64,000 bases of DNA from Warburgia ugandensis (lineage: Eukaryota > Streptophyta > Magnoliopsida > Canellales > Canellaceae), in NCBI GenBank assembly GCA_035236585.1, contig CP141132.1, forward strand, positions 43,713,880 through 43,777,879, given 5' to 3'. The notes under the pieces were generated by a model. That model was not told where the DNA came from. It searched no databases and was given only the letters and a program-made list of their open reading frames with translations. Shown here one piece after another: positions 1 through 10,291 of the stretch (position 1 is its first letter; each line of letters opens with the position of its first letter). A program made the translations under genes and the position numbers.

Positions 1-2059
1 TTCATTACAATTACAAGGAATGAAAGAAATAAAGTAAGAAAATAAACTTCCTTGAAGTGGTAGCCATAGGAGTCCTTCATTGTGTCACTCAATAAGGCTC
101 TTTACACATCCTCTTATTCTTTCTCAAGCTTAAACTACATTTTACAGTCTTCTTATTGTGTCACTTAACAAGTGTCTATACACTTACATTCTACCCAATG
201 TATATTAGTCTACCATCAATCTTTTCTCACATCCTTCACCCAACCTGCCACAAACACAAAATAAATCTCAACAATGATTTGGAATTAGAAGAGTCATTCA
301 CTACCATTAGAAGGTGTTCTTTCTTTTCCTTTATTCCCAAATATCAAAAGAAGAAAAGATGAAGGATGGAAAGCTAGAAGAAGATGTTGATTGTGATGAA
401 GTGGAAGATGGAGGGTGTATAAGTGAAGGAATGGAGAAGGTTGGATTGGGAATGTAATGTAAAGAGTAAGCAAAAAGAATAAAAAAATATGGGAGAGGAA
501 GTAGATGGGAGAAAGAAAGAAATGGAAGTGGGGATGGAAGAACTTTCTTATCTCTTTTCCAAAGGGTTGAACTTTAATCTTGTGGGAGCTTTGTTAGAGG
601 TGAGCTCTCTCCCTCTATTTTACCTAGATTTAGCTTTCAAGTATAAGAAAAGGGTAAGAGATAAAAAATTTCTTCTTTTTCACATATTATTTATAGATTT
701 TGAGGAAAGGATGCCCTATTAATGAATGGTTAGGATATATATATATATATATGAAGGGAAGAAAGAATGGTGGAGATCTTATGGGAGAAAGGTATGCTTA
801 GGAGGGGGAATAAATTCCATTATGGGAATGTCAGAGAGGATAATGGAAAGAAATAAGATGGGCAAGAAAGGAAAAAGGAAGATGAAAGGCCAAGGAATGA
901 AGGGAATAAGTGGGGAAAGGAAAGAAATAGGAAGAAGAATGAAAGAAGCTGATTAGGATGGAAGGAAGGGAGATTGGGTGGAATTAGTAAGTGTATCCAA
1001 GGGTGGGAGGCATGGAATCCATATTTAGAAAGTTTTTGACTTGAATTACAAAGTTGGACTCTGAATGGAATGGGAAAGTGGGACGAATTTAGAATGCAGT
1101 GAGTTGGAAAAGGAATGAAGCAAGTGAATGTAAAGGTGACGAATAAGTGGCAATGGAAAGAGATGGGAAGGAAAGTGGGAGAAATGGAAAGTAGGTGGAG
1201 GAAATCAAGGGCAATCAAAATTGGAAAGTCGTATAAAAGGGGGAAGGCGTGTTTTCCAATTTGAGAGTGTGTGTATGTTTTTAGAAATCTTCTGATGAGG
1301 TGGATGTTTGATCAAGATGGTTGGTTGAGATATTCCTTTCCTTAGGAATTTGGGCTCACTTCTCAAACAAGGAAAAAGTGGCTAAAGTTTCCTTCCTTAC
1401 TTCACTTCAATCCTAGCCCTTAGATTATACTTACCCTTTAATGGATGGATGGGATCTCTTGTAGATCTTCCTTAAAACTTCATTTTCTTTCCATCATTGG
1501 ATTGGATTTCCTAGGATGAATGGCCTTGATTATTATAGATCTTATATTTCATGTGAACCAAGTGCACTTCAATACCTCATATGGATAAGGCATCCAATCA
1601 TTGGTTGATTCTTCTTCCTTTGGCTAAGTAGGAGAGAAAAAAATAAGTAAAAAGTCTTCATGTGGGCCCAATTTCACTTTTATTTTATTTAAAATTTACT
1701 CATAGCTTCTTAAGGTGGTGAAATGTATGCAAGTGTGCATGAATTGAAATTTTCCCACCTTTTTCACCCTCATTTGAGTAGGAGCTGTATCTAAGGTTTC
1801 TTACTGCTCTAACTTTGGCACTGACATCCAATGATGATTTTAAACATCCAGGACTTAATTTTTGACATGTGTGACCCATGATGTAACTTGAAAAGTGAAA
1901 TTGCTCTTTTAGGGATAAATTTGGTAATTTTGTGCATTCTTTTCCATTTGTACCCTAGTCCTACAAAATAGTAGAATGCGGAAATGTAGAAACTTTTATA
2001 GGTGCTATCAAGCAAAACCACAAAGAAGAAATGGATATATGTAAAAACAAATCCTAACC
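1..2059. other. Gene-free, purine-rich, LTR-like DNA
   Basis: No credible gene is seen. Bases 360-1230 are strongly purine-rich on the plus strand (GGAAG, GAAAG and GGGAG runs), resembling the pyrimidine-rich transcribed part of a plant LTR read on the minus strand, as in the LTR at 56121-58637. The short frames here (up to 132 codons at 820-1218) are low-complexity Ser/Phe/Pro strings from polypyrimidine and are not convincing proteins. An (AT)9 run lies at 735-752. A plus-strand TATAAAAG lies near 1231. If this is an LTR, it would belong to the minus-strand TAT-like remnant continuing at 2060, but I could not fix its ends. Confidence 0.4.
735..752. repeat. (AT)n microsatellite
   Basis: A perfect run of about nine AT dinucleotides in otherwise purine-rich DNA. 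No feature depends on it. Confidence 0.85.
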
Positions 2060-2236
2060 AGTTTCAGGTGTTATCTTCTACATTTAGTATATGCTGAAAA
2101 TTTTTAAACCCTAGGTTACCCTTAGTGGATGAGCTTTAGTCTTGTATAGGTTTCAATAGATGTACTCACAAAAATTTTCAAAAACCTTATAAAAGTCCTT
2201 CATTTATCTTACATAATCTTCTTAAATTCAGCTTAT

Positions 2237-2253
2237 ATTAACTATTAAATTTA
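2237..2253 (+). repeat. LINE target-site duplication, left copy
   Basis: attaactattaaattta here matches attaactctcaaattta at 5610-5626 in 15 of 17 positions. Joining the flanks restores the sequence seen in the inverted copy near 6550, which supports this as the insertion site. Confidence 0.85.
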
Positions 2254-2503
2254 AATTCCCTAATGCTGGTCCCAAGACTGGAGAAAAAAGGAGAAGGGTT
2301 GTGCATTAGGTGCCAGCCTACAAGTAAAAACTTTTTGAAAAAGTTGAAGATGATTTTGTTATTTTCTCTTCTTACCTACAAATGAATACGCATATGTATC
2401 TTAGTTTGTAAGTAATGATAGAAGACAATGAAAATTGTCTTCACCTTCTTCAAAGTATGGAAGCCCTAACATGACATGAATCAATCGCTGACATTTCCTC
2501 AAG

Positions 2504-2707
2504 CTAGGGCATCCCCCATAAGTGATGTGTTGCATTAAATCCTATGTGCAGTGAGAAATGGGAAGGGGTTGCTAGGACATTCCCCTGAAAGCGATGCACT
2601 ACATCTAATTCGGGTGTAGTGGAAAATGGGCAAGGGCTGCTAGAGCATCCCTTCAGAAGCGACGCACTGCATTAGTACCCAGATGTAATGGAAAGTAGGT
2701 ATGGGTT
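2504..2707 (+). repeat. Three 68-bp tandem repeats in LINE leader
   Basis: Units begin at 2504, 2572 and 2640, each opening with CTAG(G/A)(G/A)CAT(C/T)CC and ending with (G/A)GGGTT or a close variant. Spacing is exactly 68 bp although the units have diverged by substitution. They lie between the LINE 5' end and the endonuclease start, so they probably form part of its 5' untranslated or promoter region. Such GC-richer leader repeats are my recollection for plant RTE elements, not something proved here. Confidence 0.8.
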
Positions 2708-2777
2708 TATGTCATGGGGGTCGAGATGTGCATGGGTAAATTGGTTTTCTCAAGAGCATAAGATTCATATTACCACA

Positions 2778-3439
2778 TGGAATATAGGGACATTGACAGG
2801 TAAGAGTCTGGAGTTACTAGATACAAAGAAACATAGGAGAGCAGACATTGCTTGGAACTAAGAAACCAAGTGAAAAGAGGCTAAAACTAGAGAAATCGAT
2901 GGGTATAAGCTCTGGTACATAGGGAAGGACAATAATATAAATGGCATAAAATGGTGGTGGATAAGGAATTAAAGGATAAAGTTGTAGAAATTAAAAGAAC
3001 CAATGATAGAATTATAATAATAAAACTTGTTCTAGGAGAGCAGATCATAAATGTTATAAACGCACCCCAAGTAGGGTTAGATGATATTATCAAGAGCCAG
3101 TTTTGAGAAGATATGGAGGGAGTCATGTAAGAAATTTTCAACATAAAGGGGATATTTATAGGAGCAGACATAAATGGCCATGTTGGAAAACAAAAGGAAG
3201 GATGTCATAGGGTACATGGAGGGTATGGTATTAGAGAAAAAAATGAGATGGGGGAAGCTATCCTTGATTTTGCTTTGATGTATAACTTGGCCCTTGCAAA
3301 AAAAATTGTTAAGAAGAGGGACAAACACTTAATAACCTTTAAAAGTGGACTCCATAAAATCAAAATAAACTTTCTTTTACTTAGGAATATGAAAAGACTA
3401 ATATGTAAGGATTGTAAGGTGATACCAATGAGAGTTTAA
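2778..3439 (+). pseudogene. LINE endonuclease domain (EEP/APE-like), broken
   Basis: Begins with WNIGTLTGKSLELLDTKKH at 2778, the family's opening motif. It continues through APQVG near 3062, GADINGHVGK near 3161 (the metal/DNA-binding GGDxNGH motif), HGGYG, and HLITFKSG near 3326. This domain nicks target DNA for priming. The frame has several stops, including two between APQVG and GADINGH. The later conserved (Q)IDFFL motif reads KINFLLL, so the usual Asp is Asn, and the final SDH-like motif is TTQH. The intact piece 3248-3439 gives 63 residues. It is certainly inactive. Confidence 0.82.
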
Positions 3440-4142
3440 CCACACAACATAGGTTAATAGTTATCGATATCTACACTGAAAGATGGAAGAAAGGAAATGA
3501 ACTTAATAGGTGTCCAAAAACTAAGTGATGGAACTTAAAAGGGAAAAAATAACCTCACTCACAAATAATTTGATGGAAGAAGGAAACCAAAACAATGAAA
3601 TAGAAGTAAACAACATGCGGAGTAATATGGCCAAGTCCATTAAGAAAGTGGCAAAAGATGACATAAGAGTGTTTAAAAGTTAAAGGCAATTGGTAACGGA
3701 AACTTGGTGGTGGAGTGAAATAGTGCAAAAAATTATTGAAGAAAAATGAGTGTGTTTTAAAGCATGGAAAAAGACTAAAAATAATAAAAAACTATGAATA
3801 GAATAAGAATGCTAAAAGGATGCTAAGAGAATAGTAAGTGAGGCTAAACTCCAGGCATATGATGATCTATATAATAGTCTAGGATCAAGAGAAGGCAAGA
3901 AAGATGTATGTAAACTTGAAAAAAAAAGACAACAGAAGGTTAAGGACTTAGACCACGTTAAGTGCATTAGAAGTGATGATCAAAGGGTACTAGTCAAAGA
4001 TGATGAGATCAAACAAAGGTGGGAAAGTTATATTTATAAATTGCTAAATGACAATTGCCCTGAGAATATAGAGATTGAAAGTACTGTAAACCTAAATAAT
4101 ATTGCACATTATAGATATGGATGAAGGATTAGAATATCTAAA

Positions 4143-4950
4143 ATGAAAGAGGCCTTGAAAAAGATGAAATCAGGAAATGCCCTAGGGCCCAATGGTCTAT
4201 CAATAGAGGTTTGGAAGCATATGGGAGATACTAGAGTAGTTTGGTTGACCAAGTCATTTAACAAGATTATAAAATCAAAGAAAATGTCGAATGATTGGAA
4301 GAAGTGCTCTATCGTACCAATTTATAAGAATAAAGACGTATAAAGCTACACTAATTATTGGGGGATCAAACTCATGAGCCACACTAAAACATTTTGAAAG
4401 AGTGATTGAGAAGAGGCTACAACATAAGACAAGTGCGTCAGAGAACCAGTTTGGCTTCATGCTTGGGAGGTCTACCATGGAAGCTATTTTTTTACTAAGA
4501 ATATTGGTAGCGAAATATAGGGAGAGGAGAAAGGACCTCCACATGGTCTTTATTGACTTAGAGAAAACTTATGATAGGATCCATAGAGAGTTAATATGGA
4601 GGGTGTTGGGCAAGAAAGGGGTTTCATAGGGGTATATAAACAAAACTAAATATATGTATGAGGAAGCAGTAACAAATGTTAAGACCACTAGTGGAGAGAT
4701 TGGTGATTTTCCTATTACTGTAGGATTGCATCATGATTCGGCATTGAGCCCATACCTTTTCACATTGGTTATGGACGAGTTAACAAAACATTTGCATGAG
4801 GAGTTTCCATGGTATATGCTATTTGTAGATGATATATTTTTAATTGATGAGATAAGGGAGGGAGTAAACACAAAGCTAAAGATATAGAAAGAAGCATTAG
4901 AACCTAAAGGATTTAAAATTAGTCGAACTAAGACAAAGTATATGTAATAC
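4143..4950 (+). pseudogene. LINE reverse transcriptase domain, frameshifted
   Basis: Three open pieces (4143-4343, 4402-4629, 4654-4887) cover the RT domain in order: KMKSGNALGPNGLSIEVWK, WKKCSIVPIYKNKDV, then GIKLMSH near 4356, SENQFGFMLGRSTMEA, motif A FIDLEKTYDR near 4546, TVGLHHDSALSPYLF, and motif C FVDD at 4822-4833. The catalytic Asp of motif A and both Asp of motif C are present. Frameshifts or stops lie between 4343 and 4402 and at 4629. Its job in the intact element would be target-primed cDNA synthesis. The order and spacing match the RTE group; I see no RNase H. Confidence 0.88.
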
Positions 4951-5039
4951 AATTTTAGCAGGGGGAGGAGTGTGAGCTAGTACCAGTAAAGATTGATAAC
5001 TAAGAAGTCCATGTAAAAGACCACTTTCAGTACTTAGGA

Positions 5040-5530
5040 TTGATGATTCATGAGAGTAGAGAGATTGGGAAGGATGTTACCCAGAGAATCCAAGTCAATT
5101 GGAACAAATGGAGATGTACATTTGGAGTTTTGTGTAATCGACAGGTGCCACTCAAACTAAAACAAAAATTCTATAGGATGTCTATAAGTTGGCCATGGTC
5201 TCTGGATCAAAGTGTTGGGCAGTTAAAGTACATCATGTTCATAGGATAAGCATAGTAGAAATGAAGATGTTGACATGAATGAGTGGCAAGATAAGAAAGG
5301 ATAGAATTAGGAATGACAACATTAGAGGAAACTTAAGGGTAGCACCAAAAGGTAAGAAGATGAGGGAGATTAGACTTAGATAGTTTGGACATGTCCAACA
5401 AAGATAAAAAATGGCACTAGTTAGAAGGAGTGAGGGAATGCATGTAGAAGGTTCTAAAAGGGCAAGGGGAAGGCCCACAAGAACGTGAGTAGAAGTGGTG
5501 AGAAGTAACAACTTTAAGACTAAATGAAGC
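5040..5530 (+). pseudogene. LINE C-terminal tail region
   Basis: The C-terminal part of the LINE protein follows the RT. It includes QRIQVNWNKWRCTFGVLCNR (about 5077) and, after stops, FGHVQQR near 5380 and a basic GSKRARGRPTRT stretch near 5455. These are recurring features of plant RTE C-termini, and their function is not established from sequence. The 69-residue open piece is 5040-5249. The rest is broken by stop codons. Confidence 0.7.
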
Positions 5531-5609
5531 CATGACACTCAATAGAGGGGAATGGAGGAAGAAGATTCATGTGGCCAACCCTTATTGGGATAAGTTCTTG
5601 ATGATGATG

Positions 5610-5626
5610 ATTAACTCTCAAATTTA
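5610..5626 (+). repeat. LINE target-site duplication, right copy
   Basis: Starts directly after the TGATGATGATG tail of the LINE and pairs with 2237-2253, with two mismatches. A long, variable-length duplication is expected of target-primed reverse transcription. Confidence 0.85.
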
Positions 5627-6119
5627 GCATGCTAATAGAAATGATCTATAGTTCAAAATCCTACCCAAATGCTAAAGATATCACATTAATTCATCAAGTC
5701 TCAAACTGTGAGTGTGTACATATAGCTATATATATAATTATTGATCTCTAAGGAAATTATAACCTAAATTACTATCCAAATGAATACTTTGACTTCATCT
5801 TACAGGATATACTTGGCACTCAGAAAAGGATAAATCTCTCAATAATATGTGAGTAGAATAATGTTCATCAAGTCCAAAACTCTTACATATTCCACACAGA
5901 ACAAAGATAACTTAAAAAGAATTGTAATGGTCTCATGAAAGGATATCAACTATTATGAATGTTCTACACTCAACCAATATCCCCTACTCATCCATAACCA
6001 TATCCAAGTCATCTTCTCCTAAGATCAAGTTAGAACTTCTAATAGGGTGAAACATAAGCTTAGGATAGGATTATCGAAAGAAGGGTAAAAGCGTATAGTG
6101 GAGACAGAATCTCTATGTA

Positions 6120-6295
6120 TATTGATGATAATTGTGGAATTATGAGGTGTTGTCTCATCTCATGCGTTAAATGTGAATTTTAAGAAAATAGTGGAAACTC
6201 TACTAGATTTTCAATGGAAATGGAGTGTCTATTTCATCGTTAAATCCATGCCTTTGTGAAAGTTATGACAATTGGAGTTTTTGAAAATGTATTTA
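6120..6295 (+). repeat. Short dispersed repeat shared with two family-4 LTRs
   Basis: The phrase CATGCGTTAAATGTGAA followed by GGAAACTCTACTAGATTTTC and a TGGAAATGGA stretch recurs near 26565-26640 (inside LTR N) and, more weakly, near 53660-53715 (3' LTR of E). In E the matching block is absent from the 5' LTR. It lies exactly between the two inverted TAT-type fragments. It is either an LTR fragment or a small mobile sequence. Confidence 0.55.
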
Positions 6296-6299
6296 AAAT

Positions 6300-6720
6300 C
6301 CCATATCTTCACACATATTGAAGAGAGTGTAATCTACTTTTGGGATACTTCTTTCTAAGTGTCAACTATATCTTGTGAGACTTTGAAGTTAAAACCTACA
6401 TTTGGATGGAAATTTAGGTTATAATTCCTTGGAGACCTACACACACATATATTGTCTATATTCACACACTCACATTTCTAGGTTTAATGAATTAATAGGA
6501 TAATCTTTAGCATAAGGGTAGGATTTTGAAATTTTGATCATTTCTATTAGCTTGCTAAAGTTAGGAGCTAATATCATTTGAATATAAGAAGATTTTCTAA
6601 GATACATGAAGGACATTCATAAGATTTTTTAAAATATTTATGGGTAGCAATTCTTGTAACCCTTAAGAGATTACAACTCATCCACTAGGGGTAACCTAAG
6701 GGTTTAAAATCTTTCTACTA
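6300..6720 (+). mobile_element. Inverted copy of the TAT-type noncoding fragment
   Basis: The reverse complement of this stretch matches 2082-2253 plus 5627-5860. Its 'aactcatccactaggggtaa' near 6684 is the complement of the 'ttacccttagtggatgag' region near 2118, and 'ttaggttataattcc' near 6414 is the complement of 'ggaattataacctaa'. Together the two fragments form a diverged inverted repeat with arms of about 420 bp and a loop of about 440 bp once the LINE is removed. It has no coding capacity. Confidence 0.7.
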
Positions 6721-9077
6721 CACTAAATGCATGTGAGAGCATTAGTGAAAGTGGTTAGGAAGCTAGTTTCCTATCCTACCAAAACTACCTCCTAACTACC
6801 CTTATCGCTTTCCCTTCCCTACTTTTGTAGTCCAATTCACTTTCCACTTTGGATTTCAAGTCAAATACCACCTCCCACTTGATTTTGATGCCTCCCCCTC
6901 TCTCCTCCCCACCTCATCATCTAAACCATCTAAACCATCCATTATTTTCTCCTTTAAATCCTAACCTTCCATTCCAAGGTCCTTGTTCTCCTAAAACTAT
7001 ATAAATAAGAGGTTAAAGAGAAATCCATCTTCTACCTTTCTATAGTATTCAAGAGAAAAATCAAAGGAGAAATAGAGGGTGAAAGGCCACCTTCACCCAA
7101 GCTCCTATCATTCATCCATATTCAAATCCTTTGGAGCAAAGGTAGAGGTCCGCAAACCAATCCAATTTCCCTTCTTCTTTTCCTTTCTTCTCTTTTTATT
7201 ATGTTCTTTCTTCTTCCACTTCATGCTTGCACTTAGTTTTCATGCATATGAATAGTTTTCATACAAATGAATCCATTCTAGTTCACAAGTAATCTCTTAT
7301 TTTCTTTATAGATCACACACATAGTTCATGCATCATAGTTTTTATCCTTCTTAGAATTATTCTTTGCCTTGTATGTATATTATTTCTTGTATAGTTAGAT
7401 TCTCTTATAGTTGATACATCATACCTTTAAAATAAGCATTCCACCACCCTTGCACATAGGAGTTCTTTCCCTATGTACTAATTTTTATAAAAACTACAGG
7501 CATAGAAATCTAGACTACATACATGGTGTTTGATATGTTTAATCTTTGCATGCATGGTATACCTTGTTCTAACCAAACATAATTTTTATCACCTAGTTTT
7601 AGTATCATCCTAGATTACATGCATGATGGTCATTTTTTGGTTATTACATGCATTCATCTTGGCTTGTGTTAGAACTTTCATCCTCCTTTGCTTACATCTT
7701 TGAACCATTTAGGTACTATATGCATGTTGTTAGAGTCACACTCACCAAGTCACTTTGCATTGCACTCATCATGCTGTTTCTTCTTTTCGATATGCACCTT
7801 CCACTCTTCCATGCTCTTACCTTAGCATCCTTCACCACCTTTCACATAGAGTTACTTAGATCATCCATGCATGCTTCTTTAAACCACACATGGGACTGCT
7901 CTCATCACACACCTGCAATATCATGCATAAAAGCCTTCTATCCTTCTCTTCCATCTCAAGTGTGTCATCACTTTCTTTCCATCTCTAATACACACTCCAT
8001 AAGTCACATGCATGCTTCACTTTTCCATGTTTTCTTTTATTCTTTTCTTTTTGTTTTCTTAAGCAATTTGGAATAAAAAAGGAGAAGGAAAGATGCCTTG
8101 TACCATTATATGGAAGCAAGGAGTCTTTCCCATCCTATGATAATGGTTGAGAAAAATAACAAATTTATCCATAAAGCCACTCCAATTCTTAAAATTAACT
8201 AAGGGCTTCATGTAGAGAGTAGGACCCCTTCCATGATAAAGGAACTATCTCCTTACTTCATCTCCTAAGGCTAGAATTAGTTGAATCCTAAGCCATGGTC
8301 CACTTCTCCCTCTTTATTTTCCTTTTATTCTGGTTGCTTCTTAAGGTAGGAAGCCTCCTCTATGTCTGCCCTTAACTTAAGGATGAATGACCTCTAATCC
8401 CCTCCTTAACTCTCTCCTTAAGAGCTGCCATTTTTCTTAAGAGTTTTTAGCAAGGAGATCCAACAACTTATTTTATAGTTCCATTCCATATCTTCACTTT
8501 ACTTATTTTGGTGGGTGGTGATCTTATAGGAAAGGTATTAGGAACCTCTTCTCTTAGCTAACCTAGTACTTCATGCCTAAGAAATTTTGGATAAGATTTG
8601 ACTTTATGGGTTGTGGCATGTTTAATTAAGTGAATGAGAATAGCTTGGTGGTAACTTTAGTGTATTATGGGTTGAAGAAAAGTGTAATAGCTCTTGTTGA
8701 CTGACACAACATAGGGGCCCTATAGTAGAAATCAAGCCGAAATTTGATGAAGTTCTTTTATTTGCTTTGTTTTGCTTTGCTTATGCATCAAATCCTTGAA
8801 AATTTTATGGTTCTCTTCTTTTCATAATTAATTTTTTTCCTTACTTTGATTCTTAGTTAGTTATAGTTTAGAAAGTTTCCTAATTCCTTAATTATGTTCT
8901 CTCTTGCTTAGAGTTTATTTTCTAATTGCTTAATTTAGAAGTTTAGTCAAATGGTAAGTCCTTTTTACTTTCTTTGTCATTAACTTTAGCTAGAAAGTTT
9001 ACTTATACTCTCTTTCCTTGAATGCTTGGAAAGGTTAAAGTAACATAATCTAAGTCTTAATTAACTCCCTTTAGTAA
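6721..9077 (+). other. Gene-free LTR-like DNA with candidate TATA box
   Basis: No credible gene is present; the 142-codon frame at 7648-8076 has no recognisable motif. A clear plant TATA context (CTATATAAATAAGAGG) lies at about 6998-7013, followed by pyrimidine-rich DNA (7140-7210). The 3' part (8860-9060), rich in 'gtttagaaagtttcctaatt', resembles the U5-like region near 16000 and 56300. It may be a diverged TAT-type LTR following the fragment at 6300-6720, but I cannot fix ends or a target duplication. Confidence 0.4.
6998..7013 (+). promoter_or_regulatory. Candidate TATA box of an LTR-like block
   Basis: CTATATAAATAAGAGG fits the plant TATA consensus and precedes a transcribed-type CT-rich leader. 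No gene follows, so it most likely belonged to a retrotransposon LTR. Confidence 0.4.
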
Positions 9078-9725
9078 TCATAAGTATTCAACTTTGCATA
9101 AAAGTACCCAATTAGTATTTCATATGTTATAAATTATAGGGCATTATTCTAGGATTTTTCTAAAATTCATAACACATGCATTTCTAAACTAATGATCCAA
9201 AGGTTTGATATTTTGTAGGTTCAGAAGATAATCTAGAATATGTACTTTATCACAATTTTTTAGGTATTAATTTTTTATTTTATTTTTTATTTTGTAGGTG
9301 TTAAAAGAATAATCCAAAGGCCAATATTGCTTTAGAGGAGAAATCAAGTAATGCAAGCTACTTGAGCCACATAAGCCATACTAGAAGAAATCATGCCACC
9401 AAGCTAGAAGCCATGGAATCCATTTAAGCCAATTCAATAGGGGTCCACACGTTTAGAAAACTTTCTAAGCAATTTTTCATTTGAAAAAAATGCATTTTGA
9501 AGAGAAAAAATAGGAAGAAAGGTTGACTTGTCAACAAGGATATGTGGCATGCACATGTGAACCAATTAGAGAAGAGGCCACATTCCTTAAAATTTCCTTT
9601 TCTCTCTCCTTCTAATCACTTTCAACTCACCTTCCTTGTTTCTCACTTTCCTAGCACCTTCCTAAGGACCTACTTCTAATTCTCTTCCTAAGTTACCTAT
9701 TCCATACAACTACCTTTGTCCAACA

Positions 9726-9740
9726 TCTATAAAGCATAAA
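9726..9740 (+). promoter_or_regulatory. Candidate TATA box in TAT-type LTR
   Basis: CATCTATAAAGCATA matches the position and context of CATCTATAAAAGCCC at about 29268 in the related block at 28139-30050. Both are followed by CT-rich leader sequence, consistent with an LTR promoter. Confidence 0.5.
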
Positions 9741-10286
9741 GTCATCCAAGTCTCCTCCATGAGGGAGTTCCATGCCCAATCTGAGGGCTGGTCCTCCACA
9801 CCTTCTTCCAAAAGCCTTCCATGCCACTTTGCTAGGAGTTCCATGCCTCCCTCCATTCCAGCTTCAGCCCACCTCCTTCATCTCAATTCTACATCTTTTC
9901 TAGGTTGGTTTTCAAGCAACTTTCATTTTCTACTTGTTCAGTATTGCTCTTTATTTCATGCACATCTTTTCTCGGATGTTTTTCCTTGTGCTTTATTTCT
10001 AGTTTGTGCTCTAGTTTCATTGATCAAAGGGCTATCAATATCTTGTAGTGGTAGTAGAGAGGTAATAGCCTTTGGATCATCTTTCCCTTTCTATTTTAAA
10101 TTTCCATTGTTTGCTTGCTTGCTTTCCATTAGTTCTTATTCTCTTCTAGTTTTTGTTCTCAACTTGTTTCAACTTTCTTGGTTATCTCTTTTGGTTCACA
10201 CACATGCTACTCATGGATGAAGGATACATAGATGGTATTAGATTTGAAGTTGAAGCCATGTTATGTTATTTCATGTTCTTGAATGC

Positions 10287-10291
10287 TCCAC
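10287..10291 (+). repeat. Target duplication TCCAC, left of A
   Basis: Identical to 15794-15798, abutting the TGTGATGAC start of solo LTR A. Confidence 0.85.

Larger units (their letters stand above)
2254..5609 (+). mobile_element. RTE-type LINE, full length with target duplication
   Basis: A non-LTR retrotransposon of about 3.36 kb, the usual RTE size. It has a 5' leader with three 68-bp repeats, an apurinic-like endonuclease remnant, a reverse transcriptase remnant, a conserved C-terminal tail and a short TGATGATGATGA 3' end instead of poly(A), as in the RTE clade. It is flanked by a 17-bp target duplication (2237-2253 and 5610-5626, 15 of 17 identical), which fixes both ends. Several stops and frameshifts make it inactive. 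It sits inside an older TAT-type remnant. The family call rests on motifs such as GIKLMSH, FIDLEKTYDR and FVDD; the RTE assignment is from knowledge of plant LINEs. Confidence 0.9.
2060..6110 (-). mobile_element. TAT/Athila-type 3' noncoding fragment, split by LINE
   Basis: With the LINE removed (2254-5609), 2060-2253 plus 5627-6110 aligns collinearly with 58740-59410, the spacer between coding remnant and polypurine tract of element G. Shared landmarks include 'cccttagtggatgag' near 2120 and 58768, 'tatgtgagtagaat' near 5848 and 59146, 'catccataaccatatccaag' near 5990 (one base differs near 59290), and 'gatcaagttag' near 6023 and 59325. G reads on the minus strand, so this fragment does too. 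There is no coding capacity. It is an old remnant used as a landing site by the LINE. Confidence 0.7.

Noticed and set aside
9759..10220. 153-codon plus frame as a secreted protein gene
   Set aside because: Hydrophobic and Ser/Phe-rich, it follows the TATA box of a TAT-type LTR and is cut off near LTR A. The CT-rich leader explains it.
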